Position numbers and translations under genes: made by a program. A stretch of 64,000 nucleotides of DNA, from NCBI GenBank assembly GCA_000499405.2, contig HG738137.1:27401756-27465755 (forward strand). The letters run 5' to 3'. Positions 1 through 11,020 of the stretch are shown piece by piece. Each line of letters begins with the position of its first letter. Position 1 is the first letter of the stretch. Source of the stretch: Onchocerca volvulus. Taxonomy: Eukaryota; Nematoda; Chromadorea; Rhabditida; Onchocercidae. The notes below the pieces were generated by a model. The model saw only the letters and a program-made list of their open reading frames with translations, was not told the DNA's origin and did not search any database.

Positions 1-1640
1 TGCATGTTTGCGTTATAGAGCTCTGCAAGTAATTACGGTTACTCTCAAATCCCAAAAACTGCTTTTCCCATTAGACAGGTATTTCGAAATAAACCTAGGC
101 ATGGAGGATAAAACAGAAAGTTCCCGCCTAGATATTTAGTTAGTTATTTTCACTCAAAATACAGAAAATTCGTTTTCTCGAATTAAGTCAGCTCAGAATA
201 ACCACTCTCAAACTCCCATTAACTTCGTCAACCTGATTCTGCTCCAGAATTTTTCCTCAATTTTTCAGCTTCCACAATAATTTGTAGATAGCATCCGAAT
301 TAATCACCCATCAATCCCGCACCAATTAACTTCCTTATCCTAAACCATTGCACAATGCATTGCTCTACACTCCTGAGCTAACCTCCAAAACTCTTCCCCC
401 CTTGACCATCACAATCCTAAATTACCCCGCGACGCACCGCTTCATCCCAATCATTAACTACCAGAACTCCCGGCCCAACAAGGAACAATTCACCACCACC
501 AGCAAAGAATGACGCTCACCGAACAAATGAACCCAACGAATGAGGTTTACAAGACAGACTGGCTATCTTTTATAGCTTCCCATCCGAGAGGAGGACCGTG
601 CCAGCCCTCTCTTCCACCCATCGATCGATTTGTCGGGCAGTCATCCATACATCATCTCTCTACTCTCTTTCTCTCGTTCCCTCTCTCTTATAAATATTCC
701 TTTCGCGGAAATTATCGATTGCTCCATTCTCAGATAATCTGATCACAATCCAAATCAATTTTTTTGATCACGTTTTTACACATTGTCATTTTTTCGCTAC
801 GTGTAAATAAGATTGATCAGAATGGAAACTTACTTAATTACCCACTTATCATCAATGCATCGTCATCAATAACTGGTCAGGTGACGAATAAACCATCTGA
901 TCGCAGGTTAATTATAGATTATTGATTAATTAGATCACGAATTGATTTTAAGACATCGTAAATTGATTTCATCAAGCAGATAACTGTGAGCAGAAGTAGG
1001 AAACGACTGAACCTTAGGAGACATACTTCTAACTACTGACCTTTAACCTCCTTATGTGACTCTGGAAGGAGGAGAAGTAATTAAATCCTTCCAAAAGAAA
1101 TATCTGATGATTTGATCTTTTGCTGCTCATTATCATACGCCAGAAATAGTTTTGAATTTTAAATATGAATGTTAAGTTATTTGCCAAATGACTTAAATTT
1201 GATTAAATTTTTGTACTTTTTGAAAATTATAAGGTATTAAACGATTCACTGATAACAATTCCTAATATTTATGATGTACAAACATCAATAGTTATTATCA
1301 GAATGAATTCCCTAATCATTTGATATTTATGATAAATGAACATTAATAATTATTGAATTTATTGATAATCATTATTGATATTTATGATTTAAGAGCATTC
1401 TGAATTCTTCTTGGCTTGAAAATATTAAGAAGTTACTCTATCCGAGACCGGAAAGTACAAATTGTACGAAATTATTATCAGTTTCCGCGAGTTTTTTGAT
1501 GTGAATTAGTTTTGTTGACATACACTCACTTTCTTCTCTACTAGTTTTATAATTTTGTCAATAACACATTAGTTTGCCGAATTCTTTGCACAGTACATGT
1601 TACCTTTGTAAATGTAAACATCTACTTGTCATGGTTCTAG

Positions 1641-1797
1641 ATGATATTCTGCATTATCCGATCCGACTTCTTCCGGATTGATGAATTCTGCATCAGCCGA
1701 CCCGACTTCTTCCGGGTTGATAAATTCTGCTTCAGCCGATCCGACTTCTTCCGGGTTGATAAATTCTGCATCATCCGATTCAATTCTTTCCGGAATA
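1641..1797 (+). repeat. 39-bp tandem repeat, about 4 units
   Basis: Four consecutive units share the core TTCTGCATCAGCCGA...CCGACTTCTTCCGG. The middle two units are nearly identical, the outer two diverged. The first unit is 40 bases, the others 39. Since 39 is a multiple of three, one frame stays open through all units and would encode a 13-residue repeat rich in Ser, Ala, Asp and Pro (NSASADPTSSGL). The frame continues to 1935 but has no clear exon context, so I call this a minisatellite, not a gene. The units are more GC-rich than the flanks. Confidence 0.85.
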
Positions 1798-3356
1798 TCC
1801 CAACTACATGATGAGCATATCCTTGTGAATCTTATCAGTGTACTTTGTTTGAAATTACTCCTCTGTTCTTGTCAGATTCCTCTCACTATTCGATTATTTG
1901 AACAAAATAGATCACTAGCCAATAACTTTCATTAAAATATTAGCAAACGTAATCATTTGTCGATTGAAAATCTTTCTATGTACTCTTGTGAAATCATTTC
2001 CTCGTCTTTCGTTAGATTCCTTTTAGCAAAATATCAACATTTTGACAAGATGAGTCACCGGCCAAAATCGATAAGATATCAATAAACAGAAGCCATTGAA
2101 AGATATGTCATCATTGAGTGCAAATTGAATTTAATCATTACATCGTTTTTATCTAATGCTTTTGTTGATTTTTTTCTTTATTTCATTTATTTTTTCTTTT
2201 TTTTCACTTTTACTTATTAAGGACTAAAACGGAAATAGAAAATTGTTATAGATTATTGATGTGGAAAAAAAAAAGTATTAAGATAGCCTTGCTTTGTGTG
2301 CCGCTCCACTATCCCCATTTCAATTCAAAATGTAAAAAACAAAAAACAAAAAAAGAAAAAAAAATGAAAAAAAAGAAAAAAAAAAAAAAAAAAAAAAAAA
2401 AAAACGCAGTGATGCATTTTTCCGTTAATGTTCATCAATCACTGATGTCATTTCCCGAATCAGCCTTCAACATTTTAAATTTATAACTTTTTTTCCGTTT
2501 TTTCTTTTTTTTTTTTCTTTTAAAGAAATATACGTCTTGATGAAATATTGCTATAGCAGAAGGTATATAAGAACACAATTGAGTATTGAAAGAGCAAACT
2601 GAAAGCACGGGAAGTATTCCACGTTATACATGTGATCAATGCTGTTTCTGGATAGCATCAATGAATTTGACAATGGCAATGGAAGAGTTGAAAAAGAGAA
2701 AATTCGAGAATTGAAAAAGTTGTTGAGAAAGAGAAAATTTGAGAATTAATTATCAGAAATCAAAAAACATACGAATCGTTTAGTGTTATACATAGATATT
2801 ATCACATCATTTACTGCTTTCTCATCATATCGACAAGCCCACTTTCTTCCCCATCGACCGACAGAAAATAAAGAGATTAAAGATTTATTGTTGTCTCTTT
2901 TCAACATACTGCTTATCGATTCCAACTTTTTTTCCTTCACAATGGCAACAAATCTATAAATGGATGAATGGAATGAATGATGACGAATTGGGGACTGTAT
3001 CAGAAGAAATAATATTCACCGAGACTAACATTTTTATCTTTATAATATAACTCGATATTAGTGTCGGAAATTCCGAGAAACTTCGTAATATCAATTGTTT
3101 ATTTCAAACATTTCTTGCAGATCAAGCTTTATCGCTTTCTTTTAGATCAAATTTTATCATTGTCTTCTCTCCATAAATAAGGGCAGTCCTGAGTACGGGA
3201 TCATTTTTAAGGGTTTTTGTCACAAGGGCGATTTAATAGATCATGATTGTTTTAGTCTCTCTTCCTTTTGGGTTCTAGTATTATCATTAGAATTGTTTTG
3301 TTGATATGACTGATATTGTAATAATTGTCGTGTTATGAAAGTTTTTCGTGACAAAC

Positions 3357-3378
3357 GGTTTAATTACCCAAGTTTGAG
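3357..3378 (+). ncRNA. Exact 22-nt SL1 spliced-leader sequence (SL RNA gene relic or SL-bearing retrocopy)
   Basis: These 22 bases match the nematode SL1 leader exactly: GGTTTAATTACCCA followed by AGTTTGAG. The next bases are GTTGTG, so the exon-GT boundary of an SL RNA gene is kept, but the downstream sequence does not follow the usual SL1 RNA body (normally GTAAC...). An AAATTTTCCG at about 3393-3402 is only a weak Sm-site resemblance. No 5S rRNA gene is visible nearby, although SL1 genes usually sit in 5S arrays. It may be a dispersed SL RNA variant, an SL pseudogene, or the 5' end of a retrotransposed trans-spliced transcript. Confidence 0.75.
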
Positions 3379-3479
3379 GTTGTGCCACAAGCAAATTTTC
3401 CGACAATTTTATTGTTGCCGCTGCAGCAAAAATCCGAATTTGGGATCCGTTCGTGCTACAAATCAATTTTCCCGACAAC

Positions 3480-3650
3480 CCGAGTCAACTCGACTCAACA
3501 CAACTCAAACCCAAACAAATTCAATTCAACAACTCAACCCAACCGATCTCAACTCGACACAACTCAGCAATTCAACTGAATCCAGTTCAGCGGATCTTTG
3601 GAAGATGATCGACCGACCAATCCGACAATCAACTCAACAATCAACCTAGA
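3480..3650 (+). repeat. Degenerate CAACT/ACTCA pentamer-rich repeat
   Basis: Irregular repetition of ACTCAACT-, CAACTCGACTCAACAC- and CCAAC-type words runs from about 3480 to 3650 and starts roughly 100 bases after the SL1 sequence. The open frames across it (poly-Asn/Thr/Gln) are products of the repeat. Similar GAACTT/GAACTC hexamers occur inside the dispersed repeat at 27720-28060, so the two may be related. Confidence 0.6.
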
Positions 3651-4957
3651 CACACTGGTGATATTTGGCTATTGTTCGATATCACTCTCTACGATTGAGA
3701 AAAATTCATACAGCATGTTTAATTGTTTAAGTTTTAGTAAAGCTTTTCTTTTGGGTGAAACTAATACAAAACATGGAAACTTGCACAGAATCCATTAATG
3801 TTCACACGTAATATTAACAACATAATACATATTTCAGGTGCATTTTATTATTAATTTTTCAATAATTTGAAAATTATTACACATACTTATAGCTTATCAT
3901 CATCTGACAAACATCTAGCGGAATATCGCAACTATTTTACGGATAGGTACATCCTAGCAATATGAATTTTAGATTACCACAACAGAAGCTGATCACATGT
4001 ACAATACAAATATTCAGAACCTTAAACCATACAAAAATATAAATGACAAAGAACAATATACAGAACTGGAGGCCTATTTGCGTTATCTATCGCGGAAATC
4101 GTAACACAGCTGAAACATTTTATGAGCATCTATGGTAAACAATTTAGAATTTCTACAGACCTGATTTGATAACTCACCGCAAACAAGAGTGATAAAAGTA
4201 AAGAAAATTGGAGAATAAAGAGAGAGAACTCAATTTTCGAAGACTAATTCAACAAAACAATCAAAGATCAATTTTATAAGCATTATCTGAAAGACCTTCG
4301 CGGCCGTGCTTAGTGATATCGAGAGATACGCTGTAATAAATCAGATCCGCAAGTCAAAAACGATGCATGAAGTCTTGGTCGCATTGACATTACCTCATCG
4401 AGAAGCCTTGAGCTATGCTTAAACAAAAGCAGAACTTTTCTATTCTTTGATGGATTCCACTGGGTGAAATAAAGAAATACTACTTCATCTATAGATGCGC
4501 GTAAATAGAAAAAATTAAATGAAATGAAAAAACTCACATCAAAACCAAACTCGCTCATCTAAGACCGTTGAGCACTTTGACTAGATCACATCTGATAAAA
4601 AGCAACAATAACAATTATACAAATTATTTCGAAAAAAAATAGAAGAAAAAGATCAGATGTGTAGCAAAACATCAATCTCGAGAAATGCCCGTATTTTTTT
4701 TTCTTTTAGAAGAATAGCAGCATTTTTATAAAATGGTATTCTTATGATAAAAATTGTTCATCGCCTTCTTGATAACAAACTTGGGTTAACTGCTTAAATT
4801 ATTTGCAGCACTAGTTAAAATTCAAATAACGTATAAGAAAAAAGATCAACTGCAAAAATTTTTGAAACTGTTAAAGTAATCAAGAACGATAAAATTTTTA
4901 TATTTGGCCAATAGCATCGTGATCGTCTCAATAACAGGAAAGTAAATTCATCTCGAA

Positions 4958-7900
4958 TTAAATTTCAATTTCTTTCCGCCTCATCATATTGAATTGTAAT
5001 GCCATATTTTTGAAAGTTTTTGCATTGTGGGTTTCTTTCAGCATATTAACAACTTCTTGAGTATTGCCATATGGAAGGCCATTTAAGCATTGCCTGAAAT
5101 ATAAAGTAATCAGGATCGAAATTAACCGAAGTGATATCAAAGGAGCACTTTTCTGAAGAAAATGATAATAGAGATCAAAAGACATAAATTCATGGGATAT
5201 TCTAACCTCGTCTCTTGTGGATAGTTTCGGGCAAGTAACATCAAAATTTCTGAAAGAGCTTCCGCCGTTGATTTCATTAATTCAGTTTGTAGACGGCTAA
5301 ATACAATACTAATAAGATTTTCGCCAGCTTCTTGAAGCACTTCTGTGAATGCACTATTATTGATTATATTCTTGATGACTGTAGCTAGCAGAACTGAACT
5401 CTTCCGACACAGATTCGTATCTTTACTACTAGTCAATATCTAAAAACATGATTTAATTATGTTTCTTGCAGCATACAATTAAAGATCACACTTTTTGGCT
5501 CAATATCTCAGCATGAATTTTGCATATTTAATCCGAAAAATCATTTAATGAGTAATCTTGCTCATAAAACGGCTCATTTTTTTTTTTGAAACGGATCCTT
5601 TACCTGTCTTACTGGTATCTCGTTGAAGCAATAAAAACCATGAGAATAATAAAAGCTTACTTTAAGTGCTATGTGAAGGACTGCTCGAAGAAAAGTGTAT
5701 CCATATGCTGGTGAGCTGCATACAAATTTCCAGTCTTTCTTCACAATATGATAAGCCAATTCTATATGTTCTTCATTAAATTCTTCCATCGATTCATTGA
5801 TATTTTTGAACCAAGATGCCATTTGCATTGCGAGTTTCACGACCAAATCATTCAAATTATTACTCGAATAAATTAGAACTACTGATTTTGCTAATTTACA
5901 AGCAGCAACTGGATGCTTTAACATTACAAAATCAAGCACAATACAATACGAGTCCAATAATGCCTCAGCATCATCTTGAACAGCTACTAAACCTGAACGC
6001 AGGACATCGCAAATTTTTTCAACCAAAATTTCAGAAGACGAAAAATTCCGAAGCAAATTCAATAGCAATGGCATGGATTGCCACAGTACAATATGAACTG
6101 CTCTTTTGGAAAGATTTTTTTCTTTCAATTGACTTTCATTGACAGAAGAATTTGCCTGAATTTTCTGAGTACCTATCAGAGAGGAAAGCACATCAAGTTC
6201 AAAAATACATTCTTCCTCGAGACTTTTTGTTGACTGCGAACTTGTTGGCAAGCACCCTTCAGCAAGCAGTTGCAGAATTTTTAGTCGCGGTGTAAGAATT
6301 GAATCTAAACTTTTCAGCACATAATCTGATTCATGTACAGCCAATGACAAGCCTAAACATCGAAGGGCGCAAATCCGCAGTCTTCGCGGTTTCTGATCGT
6401 CATTGAAATAATCATAACATTTCTGTATCACTCGATCCATGACATCCAGATGTGATGTCCGCGATTCAACATATTTTTCCAGATTTTTGAGTGCTTCTTC
6501 CGTAGAACCAGTAATATTAATAAACGCCAACGAAAGCTCCATACAAACTGTTTCCTGCTTATCAGCTTCAGTTCCTGTACAGATAAGATGTGACAATGAA
6601 TAAAAAAGATTCATTAAAGACTTTCCAAGTTGACTTGCTCCGTAAATATCATCCGTGAGATGCCATGACAAGAGTGATGCACAATGTTCCAAAATCTGAC
6701 TTATTGTAACTGCATCATTTTCTGTCATATAATCTGCTATTCGCTCGAGAAGATAGAAAATTGCTTCTGCCCTAAAAACAGGTTGATGAAAAAAAAATAT
6801 AGCACATAATACATTTTTTATCAATCCAAAAACTGCATATATTTTTGCAAAATTTTTAAATGAAAAGACCACTGAGAGCATATATTGAATTGACTGAAAT
6901 TATGATTACGAAAAAGGAACTGGAGCCATTCAAAATATATATTACAGAAATGCAAATTAAAATTTTGTCTTTTTGACAAGAAACTACAAATTGAACGAAT
7001 GGAACATTGTTGACCCTTTCACTTGAATTGATTCCACTTCTTAATAGTGCTAAATATTCTATCTCTATCCATTACTGGTACGAAAAAGTACAAAAAAATA
7101 TCTTAGAACATAAAGTGAAAGTCAGTGTTCAAAAATATGCTACTGTTTGCAAAATGATAAGTGAGCTGATGAAATGAATATCAAGATAATGAGTCATCTA
7201 ATATATGACTGAAAGTTTTATACATTGTCGAAAAATACAAGAACTCCGAAATCAATTAAATCCATAAGGATAGAAAAACTACTTACTTGCAAATATCAGC
7301 TTCACTGATCGCTTCGCCTAACAACTTTACCAACAATGAAGAAGAATCCGATGGCACAATCTCGAAAGCATTTAAGGAAACTTCAACACGTTCAGAACGG
7401 TACCTAAATCAAAAGAATTTCAAATAACTCAAATTTTTATTGGTGATCAGGAATTAAAGAAATAACCCCTTTTCATTAAAAAAAAAAAAAATTCTACACT
7501 TCTAAAGTCTACGGCGCCAAATTATTTCATATCTTCTGTGTTAAGACACTTCAGAGCATTGGAAAGTTTTTTTTCCATACCAAAAGCATTGGCAAGGCAT
7601 TCGATAGCCATTTACCTAAAAAGCGAAATGCTCGCCAGTCATATAGTAAATCTGATCGTGTTGCTACACACACTTTTTTGCTGAACTCTGCCTTTTTATA
7701 TTAAATGACTAGCTGTAACTAAAACCTTTCAAATTTTTCCACTTGTTCTTTACTAAACAGTTGAAATATATTCTGCGGTGGATAAGCTAGTTTTGTAATC
7801 GCAGACCACTGTAATCGTATATAAAATGTGCCGCATTCAGCAATCAACTGGAAAAAAAATGCTTCCTTAAGGAATAATTTTGAACTATGTTGATTTAAAG

Positions 7901-10900
7901 TTAGATTTACCAAATATAAGCCATTATATACACATGGATAGAAAGATAATTTAAAAATAAAAACTATAGTATGCAAATTTTGGATGGATACTTACTTCAT
8001 TTTTTACAGATTCACTAACACGTGATTTAGGTAGAGAAAGCAAATCTTCTTTTAAAGTATTCCAGAAAGTTTCTGAGGCATCTGACATGACTTCATCATA
8101 CGGATAAACACCAGGCCAAAGCGAAATTTTTTCGAAAAATGTGCATAAAAGCCTGGAAATGAAGAACAAAAATAAGTCCGAAATAAATAACAAGCAACTT
8201 AACTAAGTAAAACCATATTGTTGATCGATTTGATGAGTTTTTTCAAATCAATAAAAGTGCATTGCTCAGAAAACAGAAATAGTGGAATCTCAAAATCGAC
8301 TTTTTTATTCAAAAGAAAAAAATTTTCATTGACTCATAAATGATGCGCCCACAAAAAATGATATAATTTTTATAAGCATGCCTCAGTACTTCGCCGTTTC
8401 TCTTCTCCACACAACCGATTAATAATGGTCGCATTACAGTTTCGAAAAACTCGGCTAATGCCGACACTAGAAATCCATATTCTTCAAGTTCGGAGATGAA
8501 ATCCTCCCGGTTTACATCTTTTTCCTTATATCGTTTGTTTAAAATATCAAGTTGTTCTACAATTGCCTGAAATGCACTTTAATAAAAACCAGAAAAATAA
8601 GTATGGATAGAAAGACAGAGAGAAGAGAAGAGTTATCTTGAAAAGTTAATTATAGTATGCTATGAAAATGTTAAGTATGGCCGAGCCAATAGTGTCACTC
8701 GATAACATTCAGATTGCAACACTGATGCAAAAACAGTCGCAATTATTGTGATAGAGTTAATAATATTTTCCGAAAATGCCCATTTCTAAATTTGAAACAT
8801 CACTTTCTTATCCAGAAATTTCAAGAAGTATAAAGATTTTTATCACTCATTATAAAAAAAAAAAAAAAAAAAGGGAAAGAAATATGAAAAAGAAAAGAAA
8901 ATGAACCGGGCACGTGATACTCGCCAAAAATGTAGCCAGATCCATCGCTAAGTTTTCCATGTATGGCAAGTCAGAATGCGTCGAAACAACAATCAAAATA
9001 CGAGCTAGTGCAACCCTAAATTGCGCATTTTAGCAATAAAAATAATCAAAAAGTGAAGCCACAAGATATACTATTCTACGGTTCCTGAAATAGCATTGCT
9101 GTACTGGTTCCGCCTTAGAGTGTTAGCCTACTAATAGTTGGCAGAACAAGGTAAGTAGGAGATTTCAAAACAATAAAGTGCGAATGAAAATTTTACGCAT
9201 TTCCCTAAGAAAGGATAACTTCAGCAAATACCTATCACTTAAGTTCCCCAAGAAAGGCAAAAGTGCCGGCTGCCACCGCACTAGTTCAACACCAGGTAAT
9301 CGAAGCCATTGTTCAAGGCATTCAACGGCAGCATTCCTCAAAGATGGCGAAGAGTCCTTATCACACAAAATCATGTTGATGATTTTTATAACATCCTGAA
9401 AATGAAATCAAAACTATTGATAACAACAAAGTAATGAACAGCTCCGTACAGAAATCCAAAAATTAATGATGCAATTATTTTTTTAAATTGCTAACCATTA
9501 TTATCTGTCTCACAGTTCGTTTAACTATTTTGCGAATGAAACAAGCAATTTAAACTAACTGCAATAAATGACGGTGTACTGCTTCATATAATAACATAAA
9601 AGCGTGAATGGGAAATACAATATACCTCAGCTTTCTGATGCAAGGATGATTTCAAAACGGATCGCTGAGATAATGGTAATCGTATGCGATAAAATTCCGC
9701 TGCCAACTCAGCCAAAACCCTAGCAATAAAAAGAAAATATTAATTTTCAAACTCTGGCATGAATTAAAGAAGTCAGTTAAAAAAAAGATTGAATTTTAGA
9801 TTCATTGATTGATTGGTTAGATTAAACAAAAGTTTGATTGATGAAAAGGCTTGTGTCTGAATTAGTTTGGAAAATGGATAGAAATTCCAGCAATTTAATA
9901 TGATCCTTAAAAATAAGAAAAAATTGCCTTAACAATAATTCTGCTTTATCATTCCACATTGTAGTCAAATCTTGAATTGGTTCCGGCCAAATGTCAGGTA
10001 TACAGTACAGTATGAAAATAGCTAATGACGACGTAAGCTTATTAGTGACAGACTGATTTAAAAACGGAGCACCAAGCGCCAACTTTTCCAAAAGTGTTCC
10101 TTTGATTTTCACTATCTACAAAAACAATATGTCTTATTTTCAATAACTTAAAAATCATTTGAAATAATTCAATACGATCTTACAAACTTCAGAATAGTAA
10201 ACCTACTTGTTTATTTTAGTACTGCATCTGAATGCTTTATGATAACTACAAAGTGACTAACTACTAATAATTCTATCATGTAAAAAAAGTAGAAATATAT
10301 ACAAAATAAAAATGAAAATATTTACAGACCAAAGCTTCATTTGACAGACATTCTTCCCAACGTTCACGTATCGTATCGTAAAAAATGCATGCTCCAAAAT
10401 GTTGTACAATAGTTGGTTGCTCAAAATCAAGCAAACGAAATGATATCATGAATCCATTCTCGGCTATAAGCAATTCATCATCTTTTCATATTACTTAAAG
10501 TAATGATAATTTTTTCCTATCCATTTTTTGGGTACAGCTTCATTGCCTTCATACAATGTAATAATTTGTAACTGGACATTGTAAATTATACATATCCATT
10601 TACTGCAAATTGAAACCAAAAAGATGCATTAGAAAGATTTTCAGTATCCGTTAATGCAATAAACAGTAATTTTTCAGTACTATTTTTCTTTTTTTTTTTT
10701 GGAAATTGGGACTTATGCTTCATAGATCTCGAAAGAACAAAGAGATATCTTCTTTAATAATTACCAAAAAAGAAATAATTTTATTTATCTTATCGTACAA
10801 AAGAAATATTTTAATCATTTGATACTAGTTGATATAGAAAAATTTCATTTCTTAATTGTTATCTATGTGGCTTTCATTTAATGTTACAACATAAATTACA

Positions 10901-11020
10901 TTTTTTAAGCGTAGTCAATGCATCATCCAATTCACGACATCGTTTTTGATCTGTCGTCGTATGCAATTCATTCAGTGCCGCAATAATCTGCGATAGCATA
11001 GCATCATCCTTATCAGTCAT
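4958..11020 (-). CDS. ipo-13: Importin-13 (karyopherin-beta family nuclear transport receptor)
   Basis: This is a complete-looking importin-13, a Ran-binding karyopherin built of HEAT repeats that carries cargo in both directions across the nuclear pore. It has about 13 exons: 11020-~10926, 10463-~10326, ~10115-~9840, ~9720-9627, ~9396-9240, ~9017-8925, ~8568-8385, ~8154-7997, ~7850-7725, ~7406-7290, ~6773-5661, ~5439-5208 and ~5095-4958. That totals roughly 970 aa, close to the human length. Recognisable blocks are HFGACIFYDTIRERW (N-terminal importin region), EFYRIRLPLSQRSVLKSSL, a WLRLPGVEL block, ETFWNTLKEDLLSLP preceded by SLWPGVYPYDE, and ERIADYMTENDAV. They fall in the same order as in animal IPO13. 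The start MTDKDDAML is the first Met of exon 1 and joins exon 2 in phase. Boundaries of exons 2-4 are uncertain by a few bases. TNPO3 is the nearest alternative; the block order favours IPO13. Confidence 0.88.

Larger units (their letters stand above)
1..4957. other. Gene-poor left flank
   Basis: I see no multi-exon gene here. The stretch 360-760 is clearly less AT-rich than its surroundings, with pyrimidine-rich runs and a TATAAATA near 689, and could be the promoter or 5' region of a gene outside the window; this is inference. The rest is AT-rich with homopolymer runs (a long A tract near 2365-2404) and the repeats and SL1 sequence listed separately. The short open frames here are low-complexity or isolated and I do not call them genes. 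Confidence 0.5.

Noticed and set aside
2256..2486. 76-codon open frame with a long Lys run
   Set aside because: It is produced by a poly(A) tract and has no homolog or splice context.
3335..3649. Two overlapping open frames (104 and 65 codons)
   Set aside because: They read through the SL1 sequence and the pentamer repeat; the composition (Asn, Thr, Gln, Ser) reflects the repeat.
4783..4800. AACTTGGGTTAAC, which resembles part of SL1 on the minus strand
   Set aside because: Only about a dozen bases agree and both ends differ from SL1; chance is likely.
5816..6142. 108-codon plus-strand open frame
   Set aside because: It is the antisense shadow of the large importin-13 exon.
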